A DNA stretch of 64,000 nt from Epiperipatus broadwayi (taxonomy: Eukaryota; Onychophora; Udeonychophora; Euonychophora; Peripatidae). The notes beneath the pieces were generated by a model. That model was not told where the DNA came from. It saw only the letters and a list, made by a program, of their open reading frames with translations, and did not search any database. How positions within the stretch are numbered: the first letter of the stretch is position 1; each line of letters opens with the position of its first letter. Position numbers and translations under genes: made by a program. Where the stretch lies: NCBI GenBank assembly GCA_028023455.1, contig JAQFVV010006310.1, positions 1,054,001 to 1,118,000 of the forward strand. The letters are read 5' to 3'. Shown here piece after piece: positions 24,175 through 36,660 of this stretch.

Positions 24175-24738
24175 GTTGTATTTTTATATTGGACTATTTC
24201 CATCATCTAATATGTGTATTGAATGTTTTTAGAAAAATTTAACTTTATTTAAATATTCCAAATACATTCAACTGCATATCAGACAGGTTACTATATGCAT
24301 AACTTTTCGAGAAGTATTATTGTTTCCTCCAGGTGTTGCTGGCCTGACCAGTGACAGTACTAGCATGGAATTTGAACCTGGACCCTTAGATTCTTAATTA
24401 TTGAATTTTAAGGTTAACACTCTAACCAACTGAGCATGGCTCAGTTAGAGCATTACCTTAAAATTTAGTTGGTTAGAGTGTTACCTTAAAATTCAATAAA
24501 CAAGAATGTAAGGGTCCAGATTCGAATCCTATGCTAGTACTGTCACTGGTCAGGCCAGCAACACCTGAAGAAGAGGGGGAAATAATACCTCTCAAAACAT
24601 TGTGCATATACTAACCTGTTTGATGTGCTATTCACTAACAGTTGAATGTATTTGGAATATTTAAATAAAGTTAAATTTTTCTAAAGATATTCGATAGACA
24701 TATTAGATGTTGGAAATAGTCCAATATAAAAATACAAC
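24175..24738. mobile_element. Palindromic repeat with tRNA-like heads and hammerhead-like tails
   Basis: Arms at about 24175-24440 and 24450-24738 are inverted repeats. Reading outward from the centre, each arm has a tRNA-like segment with an A-box-like GCTCAGTTGGTTAGAG and a B-box-like GGTCCAGATTCGAATCC. Next comes a GC-richer body (ACTGTCACTGGTCAGGCCAG), and then a hammerhead-like motif. On the + arm this motif is CTGAAGA (24565-24571), AGAGG / CCTCT and CAAAAC; on the - arm the GAAAA is retained. The tail ends in AATAAAG-type sequence. It resembles a tRNA-derived SINE head joined to a Penelope-type tail, inserted head to head. Confidence 0.6.
24445..24550 (+). repeat. tRNA-derived (SINE head) sequence
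   Basis: The A-box and B-box motifs of an RNA polymerase III internal promoter are present, but the acceptor and T stems do not pair well and the anticodon region is expanded. This is therefore not a functional tRNA gene. The left palindrome arm carries the same segment on the minus strand (24330-24440). Confidence 0.5.
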
Positions 24739-24906
24739 TAAAACACCATCATCACAAAATCTTCAGAAAAACTGTTATTGTATCTCTGAATTAAAAGAGA
24801 AGATATCTCATTATTATTATTATTATTATTATTATAAACTAAAAGTGTTTATCAAATTTTTAAAAAAAATAACTATCAATGTAATAAATATTATGTTGCA
24901 ATTGTG

Positions 24907-25215
24907 ATTTATCAATGATAGAACCCCCCCCCCCCCTCCCTTATAGTTTGAGAAATGATCAATACACATTTCTATAAAATATATCTTTATGGCTTTGAAT
25001 TTAGAGCCAAATAAATAAATAAATGGATACTGAAAAATAATATTTGTATATTCAGTGATCTAGAGTTAATTGTTAGTGTAATATTGACTTTCATATAAAT
25101 ATATATGTGTATACATTTGTGTAGATTAAAATAAATAAGAAGCAATTGTAGTATAATAAAGTAGTATATAAAACAGATAATTGATACAATGTATTTTTTT
25201 TTTGAAAATTGCAAG
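24907..25215. other. C run and AT-rich spacer
   Basis: A run of about 14 C is followed by AT-rich sequence up to the Tigger-like element. A (TTA)n run lies just before it, at about 24811-24833. No gene seen. Confidence 0.5.
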
Positions 25216-25217
25216 TA

Positions 25218-26267
25218 CACCTGGGTCTCGTTTTATGCGGATTATTTTAATGCGATTTTGAAGTTATGCAATTCATGTTTCTTCGTAATATTTTTCATAT
25301 TTCACTATATTTATTAGATATTAAAAAATTTTAATTATTAATAACTTATTTTGATTTGAAATACTTTTTTTTCTTTCAAAAATATAACCTTATATTAGCA
25401 GCTAACGTGAACATGGCCTGAAGCTATATTTAGAATAAATAACATACTTATACTAATGAGTAAATAATAATAATAGATTTATACTTACATATAAAAATAT
25501 CGCAATAAATATTCAAAAATTTTAAACTTTTAAAATGTATTATGTTAGGTATAACAGAAATAAATAATGTAGATTTTTTAAAAATAAATAACGAAGATTT
25601 TATTGATTTTATAAACTGAAAATAATATTTTTAATGGTAATGTATAATCTTTTTGTTTTGATTGCGAACCTCATTTTTTTAATATAGAAACAAAATGTGA
25701 ACATTAAAATTTATTTCAGTAGTAAAAATCAGTTGTCAACAGAAAACCATTAACACAGCACAAGTCTGAAATTGGCACTAGTTGTGTAAATGGGATGGAG
25801 CAGAATATGGTAAAAATTAGAGTGGGGAATGGAAAATAAAGTGGCTAACAAGTTTCTCTGGGCATAATTGCTGAGAGATTCTTGACTTCGTTCAAGAAGA
25901 AACTACATCAAATCACATCGACAAATCTGATTTCTTACCAGTTTACAAACGAACGCACATTCGAAATAATATGTATGAAAAATGTCAAATTAAGTACTGT
26001 AGTTAATAAAAAAAAGTAAAAAAAGTTTATCTTGTATCAATTTTTTTCAAATATTTGATATTTTTTATTCGTCATACTTTATATCCTTATTTTTTTAATG
26101 CGAACTTTAAAGTAATTTTTCCTTGTTGCTTTGCTTTTATGCGAATTCAGAAAATTACAGACCCTATCCCCCCCTTTTTCAAGGTAAGTTAAGTCTATTC
26201 TTGTGCGATTTTTTTTAATGCGGGTTTTCTATGGAACCTATCTACCGCATAAAACGAGACCCAGGTG
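25218..26267. mobile_element. Tigger/pogo-like non-autonomous DNA transposon
   Basis: The left end CACCTGGGTCTCGTTTTAT and the reverse complement of the right end share at least 20 bp of inverted repeat. The element is flanked by TA on both sides (25216-25217, 26268-26269), the target duplication of Tc1/mariner-type elements. The terminus resembles the Tigger family pattern (CAGG...ACCTCGTTTTAT), and subterminal TTTTAATGCG motifs recur at both ends as in that family. At 1050 bp with no transposase frame, it is non-autonomous. An internal block at about 25765-25960 recurs in reverse at 36711-36860. Confidence 0.8.
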
Positions 26268-26814
26268 TATAGTCAAAATGTTAGGAGAAAATAAAGATGT
26301 GCTAAAAATATATGGTTCATTGGGATTATTAAAAACAATAATAACAAAGCTAATTTTTCAAAGTTTGTACCTTTTTTTTTGTAACTATTCTGAAATAGTT
26401 TCTGTAACCAAATTTTTTGATTTTAAAAAAAAAAAAAATGTTTTTTCTATGAATGCAATTTTTAATAATTTTTTTAAAAAAATGTTTAACCTTCAGATAT
26501 GCTGTTACTCTCATATCAATGTAGATTTAGTACTAATGCCTTTTGCTTTATAATTTAAGGATTCTACTACAAGTTTATATTTATGTTTGAGAGTTGTATT
26601 AATACTGGCCTTGAATTTTAATGTAAAATGATGTCTTAAGGCTGTATAAACCACAAAAATGAGTAACCTTTTTATTTTCTGTGAATGGTACCCTATTTAT
26701 ATTGGGAGTCTTTATTATTGCAAAGTTTCTGAATTCCATAATGAAAAGAATGTATGTATATACTTCAATAAAAATCAATAAATTAAAATCTAACTGTGAT
26801 AAAACACAGTTGCT

Positions 26815-27319
26815 GAAGCTTTAAACAAAATTAAAAATATAAAGCTGAGCGCTTTCGGGGGACTTAAGCCTCCATAATCATAGCTCAATACAAAATATAA
26901 ACACTTATTCACAAGCAAAATACATACTTCAAATAAAATGCAAACTAAATCTAAATAAATAAATAAAATACAATATAAATAAATAAATATTATAACGTCC
27001 ATATTTTAGAAATATTAAAACAAGAATCCTTTCTATTATTAGCATTGGGATTACCAGCTATAAAACAAGCTTCTTTAATCTTACGCTTTACGTCATTTGT
27101 CTCCGTACATACTAATTTTGCCTCTATTGGTTGACATAAGTTTCCAGCCTTATTTTCATGTTCCACAAACACTGAATTACCCAAAAATGTAGTTTTAGTA
27201 CGATGATATAAATATTGAATTTCATCAATAATTTGGTTATTTTGGACTAAGTCATAGATAACTAAATAATTTCTATAAATTTCTCTTACTGCTTTTTTTA
27301 GATTTACTTCACTTTTCAT
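26815..27319 (-). pseudogene. Penelope-like element E relic (GIY-YIG C-terminus and tail)
   Basis: The 109-residue minus frame (27319-26990) contains VFVEHENKAGN followed by KRKIKEACFIAGNPNANNRK and ISKIW. This matches the C-terminal helix of PLE GIY-YIG nucleases, where the K-E-A glutamate is the usual metal ligand. A related relic at 37380-37470 gives IKEACFIA as well. Downstream, at 26849-26890, is a tail hairpin followed by GAAAGCGCT. The GIY and YIG motifs are absent, so it is not functional. It lies antisense to WDTC1, and the frame starts 43 bp before the exon at 27363. Confidence 0.55.
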
Positions 27320-27362
27320 ATCACATTTTTATAATTGCATATTTTGTTTTCTTTATTTGCAG

Positions 27363-27643
27363 ATTTTTAAAATCAAATTTCCAGATGAAGCTCACAGCAA
27401 TGCATGTGAAGCCTTAGATAGAGATATCAAAGCAGCTATTTTTTCTAAAACTGAGCAAGATCCTGATATAGAAAGTTCTTCTCCCAATCAAGACAGGTCT
27501 CCAAATCATCAAGCAAAAGTAATGAAGACAGTTCTATCAGATCAGGAAAAAGAGCTGAGAGCTTCTAGTTGTGATTATGAATTAAGATACTGTGGTCATT
27601 GTAATACAACTACAGACATCAAAGAAGCCAATTACTTTGGAAG
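27363..27643 (+). CDS. WDTC1: WDTC1 exon, post-TPR region and start of C-terminal WD40 block
   Basis: A 281-bp exon with acceptor TCTTTATTTGCAG| and donor AG|GTAATT. It begins in phase 0 with IFKIKFPDEAHSNACEALD and then RDIKAAIFSKTEQ. This is followed by a variable Ser/Gln-rich stretch, then YELRYCGHCNTTTDIKEANY, ending at FG plus a split serine codon. The YCGHCNTTTDIKEAN block is essentially invariant in animal WDTC1 and leads directly into the WD40 repeats. Conservation and the phase match to both neighbours make this exon secure. Confidence 0.96.
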
Positions 27644-28334
27644 GTAATTTGTATGAATATTTATAACAAATTTGTTGTGATCATATATACAAAAGTGTGA
27701 CTCACATACTGTGTGAAATATGTGTTCTTATTGATACATATCTGTCACTACATATAACATAAATAATTCAGAAGTTCAATACATGAAAAATTATCAAACT
27801 ATGTATTTATTAATAAATGCATTAAACTGTTTTTATTTATTCTAACATTGTCTAGAAATTTCTTTCATTACAATGCAAGGTAAGAATTTAATTATTATAA
27901 TTAAATTAATGTTATTATTATTAATATTAATTAATAATAATAACAATAGTAGTCAAGTAATTTATTGCTCAGGAATTAGTGAAAAGTTTGCACATCAGAA
28001 GTGTTTGGCCACGATCCATAGCCCTTGAAAATCAGAGTCTGCCATATTACCATTGCACATGGTAGCAACAAATCATTTAATTCTCCACTTTAGCCAATAT
28101 TATAGAATAAGGGCAGCTTTCTGTTATCATTTATTCTAACGTGAGTAGAGTGCTGCTGTTGTTTTTATAATGTTTTATAAACTGGAAAATTAAGTGATTT
28201 GCTCATATCATTAGCATTCCTAATAAGAGAAATAAGATATCTGCAGTTATTAAATAATGTGGATACTAAAATATATAAATACTGAAATTGGGATTACATA
28301 CATGACAAATGAAGTTAGTCACTTAGTCCAAACT

Positions 28335-28565
28335 GAATATTAAAATTTTAGCTTGAATAGAAAAATGGAGTTAAAAGTGGCTGCTAGATACTTATATGCA
28401 TTATTTCTAACTTTGTATCCCAAAGCCTTCTTGATGAAGGCCAAAGTCAGAAGCTAATCTGAGAATAGAAATTTAAATGCAATAAAATGTCTGGTAATCA
28501 CTGATTACTGAAGCTTACAATAGATGGCAGTAGAATAAGGGAACTTCTTGTTTTATTATTTATGA
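28335..28565 (+). repeat. SINE-like repeat with degenerate hammerhead motif (copy 2)
   Basis: Same family as 5585-5765. It keeps TTGATGA (one core change), GGCC / GTCA, and GAAG in place of GAAA, then CTAATCTGAG. The downstream signature AATCACTGATTACTGAAGC followed by TTACAATAGATGGCAGTAG is well preserved. About 230 bp recognisable. Confidence 0.5.
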
Positions 28566-30880
28566 TTCCTAATTTTAGAAAATCAAGAAGCAGAAGGAAA
28601 ATCAAAATTTTCTTTCTTGAAAATTACTATATATTATTTATTTCATGTGAGTTACATTTAGGCAGTAAAGAATATTTTGCAGAATGCATCAAACTTCAAA
28701 GAAAACTGATAAAATTATAAAATATGATAGTTAGGAAATGAATTATTACGATTAAGATTTATTGTGATCTGATCATTTTTTAGTACAAATATTTTTAAAA
28801 ATAGATAGAATTATTAAAGACTAAAAAAAAATTACCCATAAAAATTGCTTAGCAACAAGATACTTTTTTCTAATTATAACTAGGATTTATCCAGTTATAC
28901 CTAAGATTCATTTTCAATCAAGATCATCTTTTCATATAGTTAATCAAAATCTGATTATTGCATAAAAAATTAACTTGTTACATTGTTCAAAACAAATTTA
29001 TTTTTCCAGATTCATAAATTCAACTGGATTTCCAATGCCTAGACATTACTGGAGTCTCATCAACAGATTCAAGATAACCCATAATCACTGTGCTTATCTT
29101 ATTCACAAATCGAATTTAACATCCACAGATCTATATAGATGTGGACAATACAAATCATTAACAATCTAGTTAATAATGATCAAATTGATGGCTACATTTT
29201 TTCTTTTGGTTGAAATCTCTATGGATTCCTTTTTATTGTTTTATTAATAGTTGAGCAATCTAAAAAACAAATTTTATGCTAAATAAATCATTTGCTAACT
29301 TCATTTATTGGGTTTTATATAGCAGCATCAATTTGATATTGTTTTCTATATTAAGGATTCTTTTAAAATATTTTCCATTTACTAAATCCAATATTTTGTT
29401 TACCAAATAATGAAATATTGTATACTTTTGAAAACAATAGGCACAGTTATCAAATTAAAAAATAAAATAGATTTTTTCTGAATTGGTAGATCTTCATTAG
29501 ACAAATTTTTGACCATTTGATTTTTGTTAAAACAGAAGTTGGAAATAATTACATTTTTTTTTAAACTTTAAGAAGCATAATATTTTAGTCATAGATTTCA
29601 TATTATTGAATCATTAAAGTTTACTTGTAATTTTGCTAAGTCTGCTTCATAATTTTTTACATTTGATTTAATTTTATTTGTTTTATTTTTAACATTATCT
29701 CCCACTTTATAGCCTGTTTACCAAATTTCAAGAATGACAATTTTTTTTTCTTAATTATTTTCATATTAACATTTTTCTTTTGAAGTCATATATTTCATAA
29801 TTTTTCTTGTTATTTCCATTTGATGAAAAGACTGTGGCTTTTCTTTTTTTTTCCAGCCCGATTTCATTTTTTATTGACTTTGATATTTATTTTTTTATAG
29901 AATTAAAAAAAGAATTTAGCATTTTTCCAAATATTTCTAACTTTAATACAAAAATAACATATGATTCAGTGGAAGCTTCAGTTACTTCCTGTTCAGCTAC
30001 ATATAATCTGAGTTATTTATTTGTTATTTAAAAATAAATAAATATAAAACCTAAATACACATTAATGAGTTTCTCTTCAGGAGAACTTGATACAAATTAA
30101 TAACAATAATAATTATAAACATCTAAATGAAATAAAAGTATCAGTTTGAGAAACAGAGCATCAAAAAACAATTTTACAGTAGTTATTTATAAATACACTC
30201 CAAAAAATTAATGAAGATATTTGCTTATATACAATGTAATAAAAAAATGCACTCTTCGGTATAACATAAACTTGATAATAATTGAAATAGATTTAAGACA
30301 AATTAGCAGTATTTTCTTTCTTATTTGTAATATGTTGTAATAATAAATTTCATATTTTGTTAATGCTGATGTTGCCTATATAAATTGAAAACTGCTTGTA
30401 TAGAAAATAAAAGTAATTTTTTTTTCCTTTTTCAGTGTAATCTTTATAGTCATTATATATTTTTTTCTTAATTATTTTCTTCTACCACACAATCTAATAT
30501 TGCAATCTCTTTTTTTATTTTTTATTTCAGTCCCTGATAATTATACAAGTGCTTGACTTACTTGCTGAAAATATTTATACAATAATATTTTTTTAATACA
30601 AAAATAATCTTATTTTATAATTTTAACTGTCATCTTGGATAAATTTATTTAGATTAGAATTTATCTATATGGATTTACTTTTGATCAAAGTTTTAATGAT
30701 ACATGAATTTTCCTGAATCTTATGAATATTTCTAACAATAGGATTGACAACTATTATATATATAAAATAAATAAACATCTGTAGTACAAGATCAATTTTC
30801 AAGTCTTAATGCCATCTAGCATAAACTTGAGGGTAAAAATAATTTTTAGATGCTTATAAAATCCCTATCCATTGTATTTA
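28566..30880. other. AT-rich intronic sequence, no feature seen
   Basis: No coding, RNA or repeat structure that I can support. The frames at 28975-29169 and 29807-30031 lack recognisable motifs. Confidence 0.5.
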
Positions 30881-31110
30881 AATTCCCATCTTGATTTGAA
30901 TTTCAAGTTTTTAGCTTAACAAGTAATATGGAATTAAAGGTGACTATTAGATGTGCAGTTGAATTGCTTCTGATTTTAAATCTAGGATCTCACTGATAAA
31001 TGCAAAAGTCAGAAACTGATCTTAGGATGGAGATTTTATCTTCATTTGATAATGACTGGTTACTAAAGCTTACTCTCTAAAGTAGAGAGATGCTTTTGTA
31101 TTATAGAGCG
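30881..31110 (+). repeat. SINE-like repeat with degenerate hammerhead motif (copy 3)
   Basis: CTGATAA (30993-30999), a short hairpin, GAAA (31012-31015) and CTGATCTTAGG. Upstream GGATCTCA could pair with the following bases as helix I. The upstream block TTGAATTTCAAGTTTT is shared with copies near 28335 and 43790, so the family extends about 100 bp 5' of the motif. Confidence 0.5.
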
Positions 31111-31670
31111 GTTATAACCTGAATAGTTTGATGATTTATTATTATTTACCATAGATATTCATTTGCATTTCTTTTATCACAAGATGTTTATTATTTGATG
31201 ACCACTGTGTACTGATAGTTCTTAATAGTTAATATTTTATCACTGCTAATTATAAAAAAAATAACAGATCTAAAATGATGTGATTACATGCATTTTGGCT
31301 TATTCATTCCTTTTAAATTCACAATAGAAATTAGACAAAATTTTAAATTTACGCAAATATTTAAAAGAATTATCACTTTTTATTTTCAGTACTATATTAC
31401 CATTCTTCACCACAGTCAAAATATTTTTCTATTATTATTTGTTAAGCTAATTGATTATTATTTATAAATCTGCAAATGTTGTCCTTACATATTTTAAGAA
31501 ATATAGTCCCCCAACCAATTAAAATCTCATATGGCTATGAAAATATTCTAAGTATTGTGAGGCATAATTAGTTAAAAAAACTTTGTTATTCCAATATATT
31601 ATTCTTAACTGGTAATGTTATAAACCTTTATTACTATTTTAACATAATTGTATCATTATTTTTCTCTAAG

Positions 31671-31863
31671 CAATGGACAGTTCATTGTCGCTGGTTCTGA
31701 TGATGGTTCATTCTTCATGTGGGATAAGAAAACAACCAATATAGTGCGGGTCTTAAGAGGAGATGATTCTATAGTAAATTGTTTGCAACCTCATCCAAGC
31801 GGCTGTTTATTAGCAACAAGTGGAATTGATCCAGTAGTCAGACTATGGAGTCCAAGACCTGAG
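31671..31863 (+). CDS. WDTC1: WDTC1 exon, C-terminal WD40 repeats
   Basis: A 193-bp exon with acceptor TTTCTCTAAG| and donor GAG|GTAATT. The first C completes a serine codon. It encodes NGQFIVAGSDDGSFFMWDKK, then VRVLRGDDSIVNCLQPHPS and LLATSGIDPVVRLWSPRPE. Two WD repeats are visible: SDDGSFFMWD and ATSGIDPVVRLW. Near-identity to vertebrate WDTC1 is obvious, including the GDxSIVNCLQPHPS linker. The propeller surface of DCAF proteins contacts DDB1. The exon ends in phase 0. Confidence 0.97.
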
Positions 31864-31964
31864 GTAATTAACATTTGAAATGCCTATATATATATATATA
31901 TATTTCAATTATATGAAGCAACAATATGAGGGTGCTTATATTTAATTATTACAATTAATCAAAA

Positions 31965-32115
31965 AGTACCAAACTTTCTGCAATCACTATTACTGTATCA
32001 TTTTTTCCAGATAAATAAATCTTAATGATTATTATTAATCACTTGTTAGATGAGAAATTATCATATAATTTTATAGCCCAGATCTACTTCAAATTTGAAT
32101 ATCTATTATTATTAA
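31965..32115 (+). repeat. Dispersed repeat shared with 7465-7620
   Basis: Begins with the CCAAACTTTCTGCA motif and keeps GAAATTATCATATAATTTT. Non-coding and unclassified. Confidence 0.4.
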
Positions 32116-33457
32116 ATACAATCACATTGATTTATTTTCTACATGTAAGATCTTAGAAATAATTATGTTTTTTTATTTTAGTGTGTACACATTGATTATA
32201 TGAATAAGTAAAAACATTAGAAAACTAATGATTCCTGTAGATATTCATTTTGTGTAAAACCAGCACTCATCAGTTTGGCTCAGATCACAACATCTTATAA
32301 ATAATTTATTGTCTTTTCTCACTATTTGTTAATATCAAATCCATATATATACTTTAAACTTTAATTCAAAATTAATATAATGAAGACATGAGAGATTGTG
32401 ACTTGTGCTAACTTAAGAGTGTTAGTTCAACATGAAATAATTCTTGGATGGTCATTCGTTTTTTGCAGATATCTTTATTCATGTCATTAAAGAATATATT
32501 GTGAAATGGAAAGTTATATGTTGCAAATTTGTATGTGTTTATATATGTTTTTTCTTTAATTCATATTATAATTTGCTGCACTTTAATGTATTAAAACATA
32601 ATTAGTTATACATATATGTTCATTGCAAACTTTGAAAATGATTGCACTTAAGTAAACTTTTTTTTCTTTAAAAAGGTAAATCATTCCTGTTAAACTGGAA
32701 ATTCAAAATTAATGTTCTTTTAGTTGTAATTTTTTGACAAAATAGAAATTTATTAAGAAAGGGAATGATGTTTATGTAAGACATGTATAATAATTTTCAA
32801 GTGTTTTTAAATAGAGTTAAGTAATTGTCGTCAGACTTTAAGAATAATTTGAAATTGAATATATATTACAAGCAAGTGACTAATAAGTTGAGCTGAATCA
32901 TTTAGAAAAATAAAAACATATTAAAATTAATCAATTTTTTTTCAGTGATCATAAGTTTTTATTGTTTTGAAAACGTAAAAAAAATGGCAAAAATTAATAT
33001 CAGCACCCCATCCAAGTCCATTATTCATATTTTCTAATTTGATTTTGTTTGTTTGAATCAACATAGGAAGCAAGAGATTCCACAATAATATTAGGTGATT
33101 GGAGCTGTCCAAAGTTGAATCTGTGAGTAAATTTCTTCTTTGAAGATCCTGCATAATGTTGAGACAACATTGAAAATTGTGTATAGAACTTTTATTACTA
33201 GCCATTATTATAAAAATTGCTTAATAACATATTTCATCTTATTCATTAATTAACAGATGAGAAAAAAAACAACTTATTTACCTTGTTTAAAAAAATAGTG
33301 CAAATCTCAGTTAGCAAATAAAAAGCAATGATAGATCACAATGTTAAATAAATATTTTTAAGATATAATTCCAAGAGCAGTCAGTCATCTTTCATATGAG
33401 TAAAGTTTAAATGTATCAAAACTAATTAACTATATATCTATAAACATATATATATAT
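32116..33457. other. AT-rich intronic sequence, no feature seen
   Basis: The 87-codon minus frame at 32942-33205 has no recognisable domain and no support as an exon. Confidence 0.5.
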
Positions 33458-36400
33458 CAGTGACAAAGCGTGATGTTTTTAAGAATGGAAGCACACTACA
33501 TCTTTTTTTTAATATTTTTATTTTACTTGCCACAACAATTTTCATATATTTAAAAGATCGTATAAATTATAAATCAATTTTATACTTTATTTTGCTTAGA
33601 TCACATATATAAAAGTATATTCCACATACCTATCATATATATATAGCATCTTGTTATTTAGTTGTTTGCTATTTTTTAAATTACTATAAAATATTCTGTA
33701 AAAATTATGTCACACCACACCTGCGTTTAGTATGGCGGGATGATGAAAACAAAATTTTATTAAAGACAATAAATGTTTGTCGAAATATATGTTAAGTTGT
33801 AAATAAGATTTAGCCAACCATGTAAATTGCTAAAATCTTGTGGGAAAGTAAATGACCAAATATAAGAAAATATCCTGTTCGTGGATTAAAACAAAAGCTA
33901 AAAGTTATTTTGGTCTCTAAAAACATCAAATTTTAAAGGTGCTGATTGCTAACTTCACTGGGAAAATTTTGTTTATTAAAAATGTAATTTTATCTTGAGC
34001 AAGTGTAAATAAGCGGATTTTTGCTACATATATACTCAGTCAAATTTTAAAAAGGTCTGCAAGCCGAATCCACACCCGTTTGAATTTTAGGATGGCCGAA
34101 TAGTTAGGCGAATTGTGCTATTCCTCACACCCAAGGAACGGTGATTTTCATCTCCATCCTACATGCTGAAATGGTACAAGCCAACATAGCGATGGATAAC
34201 CTTCCTGATAGAAACCGATTGCAACAGTACTTCAAGTAGAGAGCTGCTTCCTAACCAGAGAACAAAGCCAAGAGACAAGCTGCTGCCCAGGAGTTAGGTA
34301 ATAACCTTCACAACTACCACAAGAACTCTCAGATGAACTTTAATTATTAATTTTCAAAACTATAGCTGTAGTAAATTTAAATAAATACCCAGTTTAAAGT
34401 CTAACAGTTCAAATCTTTCTTTTATTTCAACCTGTAAAATCAATAATATATACTCACTTGATTTACTGTAAAATATCTCTGTAAAATCTATTATCTCAAA
34501 TCTGTTAAAGAGATAAACTTAATAATTATTTTGTTAATTAAATTCTGTTTTATTTTCGTATTTGCGGTTAAGTCTATGCTCTTTTATATATTTAAGTTCT
34601 TAATATTTCATTTAGATATGTGATGATATGCCAAATATATTTTGAACCAGAAATTGGATATATTTTAATAATTTTATCCCAAAAATAATATTTCTATCTT
34701 CAGTTTAGTAATTATGTTCAATTTAGTAATTATGATATAATGCTTAGTTATATTATATCCGAATCGCTGTTTTGAAATTAAAATTCATTAATTAATAACT
34801 GATCACCTTGCGATCATTGCTGTAATTTAAATCAACTCTGAATTCGATTTCATATATAATTGTTATGCTATGCTTTGTTATACTGATAAATTATGATTTT
34901 AAGCATAGTTTTACTAAATTAATAATATAATTCTAGCCAGGGAGATATTAATAAGGCATATTTGGTTATGTTTATTAATTCTGATCCTCTTAAATATGCT
35001 TTCCCTCTCTTTTTATTAAATCTGATTAGAGATGTGAATTGTTTGTTAAACGAGGGTATTAATATATTTAAATAAGCCCTCTCTCTTTATAGCATATTTT
35101 AAGTGCCTATAGTGAATGTATATAGGGCTAGTTCGACCAGTTCTCTCTATAATATATGTTATTTGTGATTTATCCAAAACTAAGATAACCTTTAGTTTGA
35201 TGGGTGACGATTCACATCATTATTGAGCTATATTATTAGGCTCAAATATTAGAGAAACATAGTAAACAGTCGCAATATTATCGCTGTAGTAATTGAATTA
35301 TATTTCTGGCTAGGATTGTTATTTATCACTTGGAAAATTGTGATATTAAATGAATATTATGTTGGCATATTAAATTCTTATATGCATAGATTATTTGCTG
35401 AGCATGAAAATCAGGTAATACATTTAAATGAATCTGAACATTGTATTACCCCGGAGTGATTACATTCCATTGTATAACACCTGTGAGCATCTATTTGATG
35501 TCGATGTGATCCCTAAATAGTGTCATTTAATTTACTTTGTTTTACATTACTAATAATTTTAATGTGTTTAAATTTATCCTATCTTTATTATTCTTTTATC
35601 ATATTCCAATCCACTTATTTATTAATTATATTACCAGATATTATTATACAAAATGTCAAAATTATATTAGCTTAGCCATTAATAGATGTTTAGTCCAATT
35701 TTATGTGATGCATGTGGGATTAGCCATAGGGTTTCGTGTTTTTTCCTGTTTGGAGCAGCTCGCAATTAAAATTAAGGCTCGTGTGTAACCTCAGAAATGT
35801 CACTCATATGGTGTTAAGTCATAGAATGCTGGTAAATAAGTTGGAGCTTGGTTCGCACTCTGGATCTTACCATCCCCATTTCGATCAGCTTTAGTGTGTT
35901 GGACTCTGGATTTTGTTATGTGAATGTACAAATCTAACCATTAAAATAGAGATAATACCTTATCAGTATATTTTTATCTACCAAATGCTTTTAACACTCT
36001 TAAGTTCTAATTGTAAATTATAGCATTGTGTGAACTTCTTATAATTAATATATAATGCATTGGTCAAACTCATCCCTTCCTGTATATAAAAACAATTCAA
36101 CTGTTGGTAGCAAATTGAAAGTGAACAGAAATTCCATTCAAAAAATAATGAGTTTGAATTATTCATTTTTTTTATGTTAATCAGACTGTGATTAGTTTAA
36201 ATATAGATAATACATTATTAATATGTTTTTATTTTGTAAATGCCTTTTAACATTCTTGAGTTTTAATTGTAAATTAGATTTTAGCATTGTATGAATTTTT
36301 TATAATTAGGCAATAATGAGTTGGTTACATTCATTCCTGGTAGTATATAAAAACAATTCAACTGTTGGTAAAAAAAGTTGAAAGTCAACAGAAATTCCAT

Positions 36401-36641
36401 ACAATAAAAAAAAAAAAAGTTTGAATAGTTTGTACTTTTTTTTATGTTTAGCAAAATAGTTGAGATTTTTTTTTAATGTTTTTCAAAATAGCTTATATAC
36501 ACTAATGTATTTATTGCTCTTACTACACTATTGTATGTGCAACTTGTTGGATCAATTTTGTGAGGTTGAATATGTACGTATTTTAGTGAATTTTTCTATG
36601 GAAGCACTCATTCCATTCAATACATGGACACTTTGTCCCTG
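33458..36641. mobile_element. Large non-coding hAT-like element, copy B (uninterrupted)
   Basis: 3184 bp with termini CAGTGACAAAGCGT and CAGGGACAAAGTGT (reverse complement of the right end), flanked by ATATATAT at 33450-33457 and 36642-36649. It aligns along its length to copy A. It carries two units of the 262-bp tandem repeat (about 35960-36400). A GC-richer core (about 34080-34300) is shared with copy A (about 16250-16490). No transposase-like frame is present, so it would have to be mobilised in trans. Confidence 0.72.
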
Positions 36642-36660
36642 ATATATATATATATTGTAA

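Noticed and set aside
36642-36660. (TA)n followed by TTGTAATGG, similar to the border of the nested insertion near 15805
   Set aside because: The similarity is short and involves microsatellite sequence; it is not enough to define a common element.
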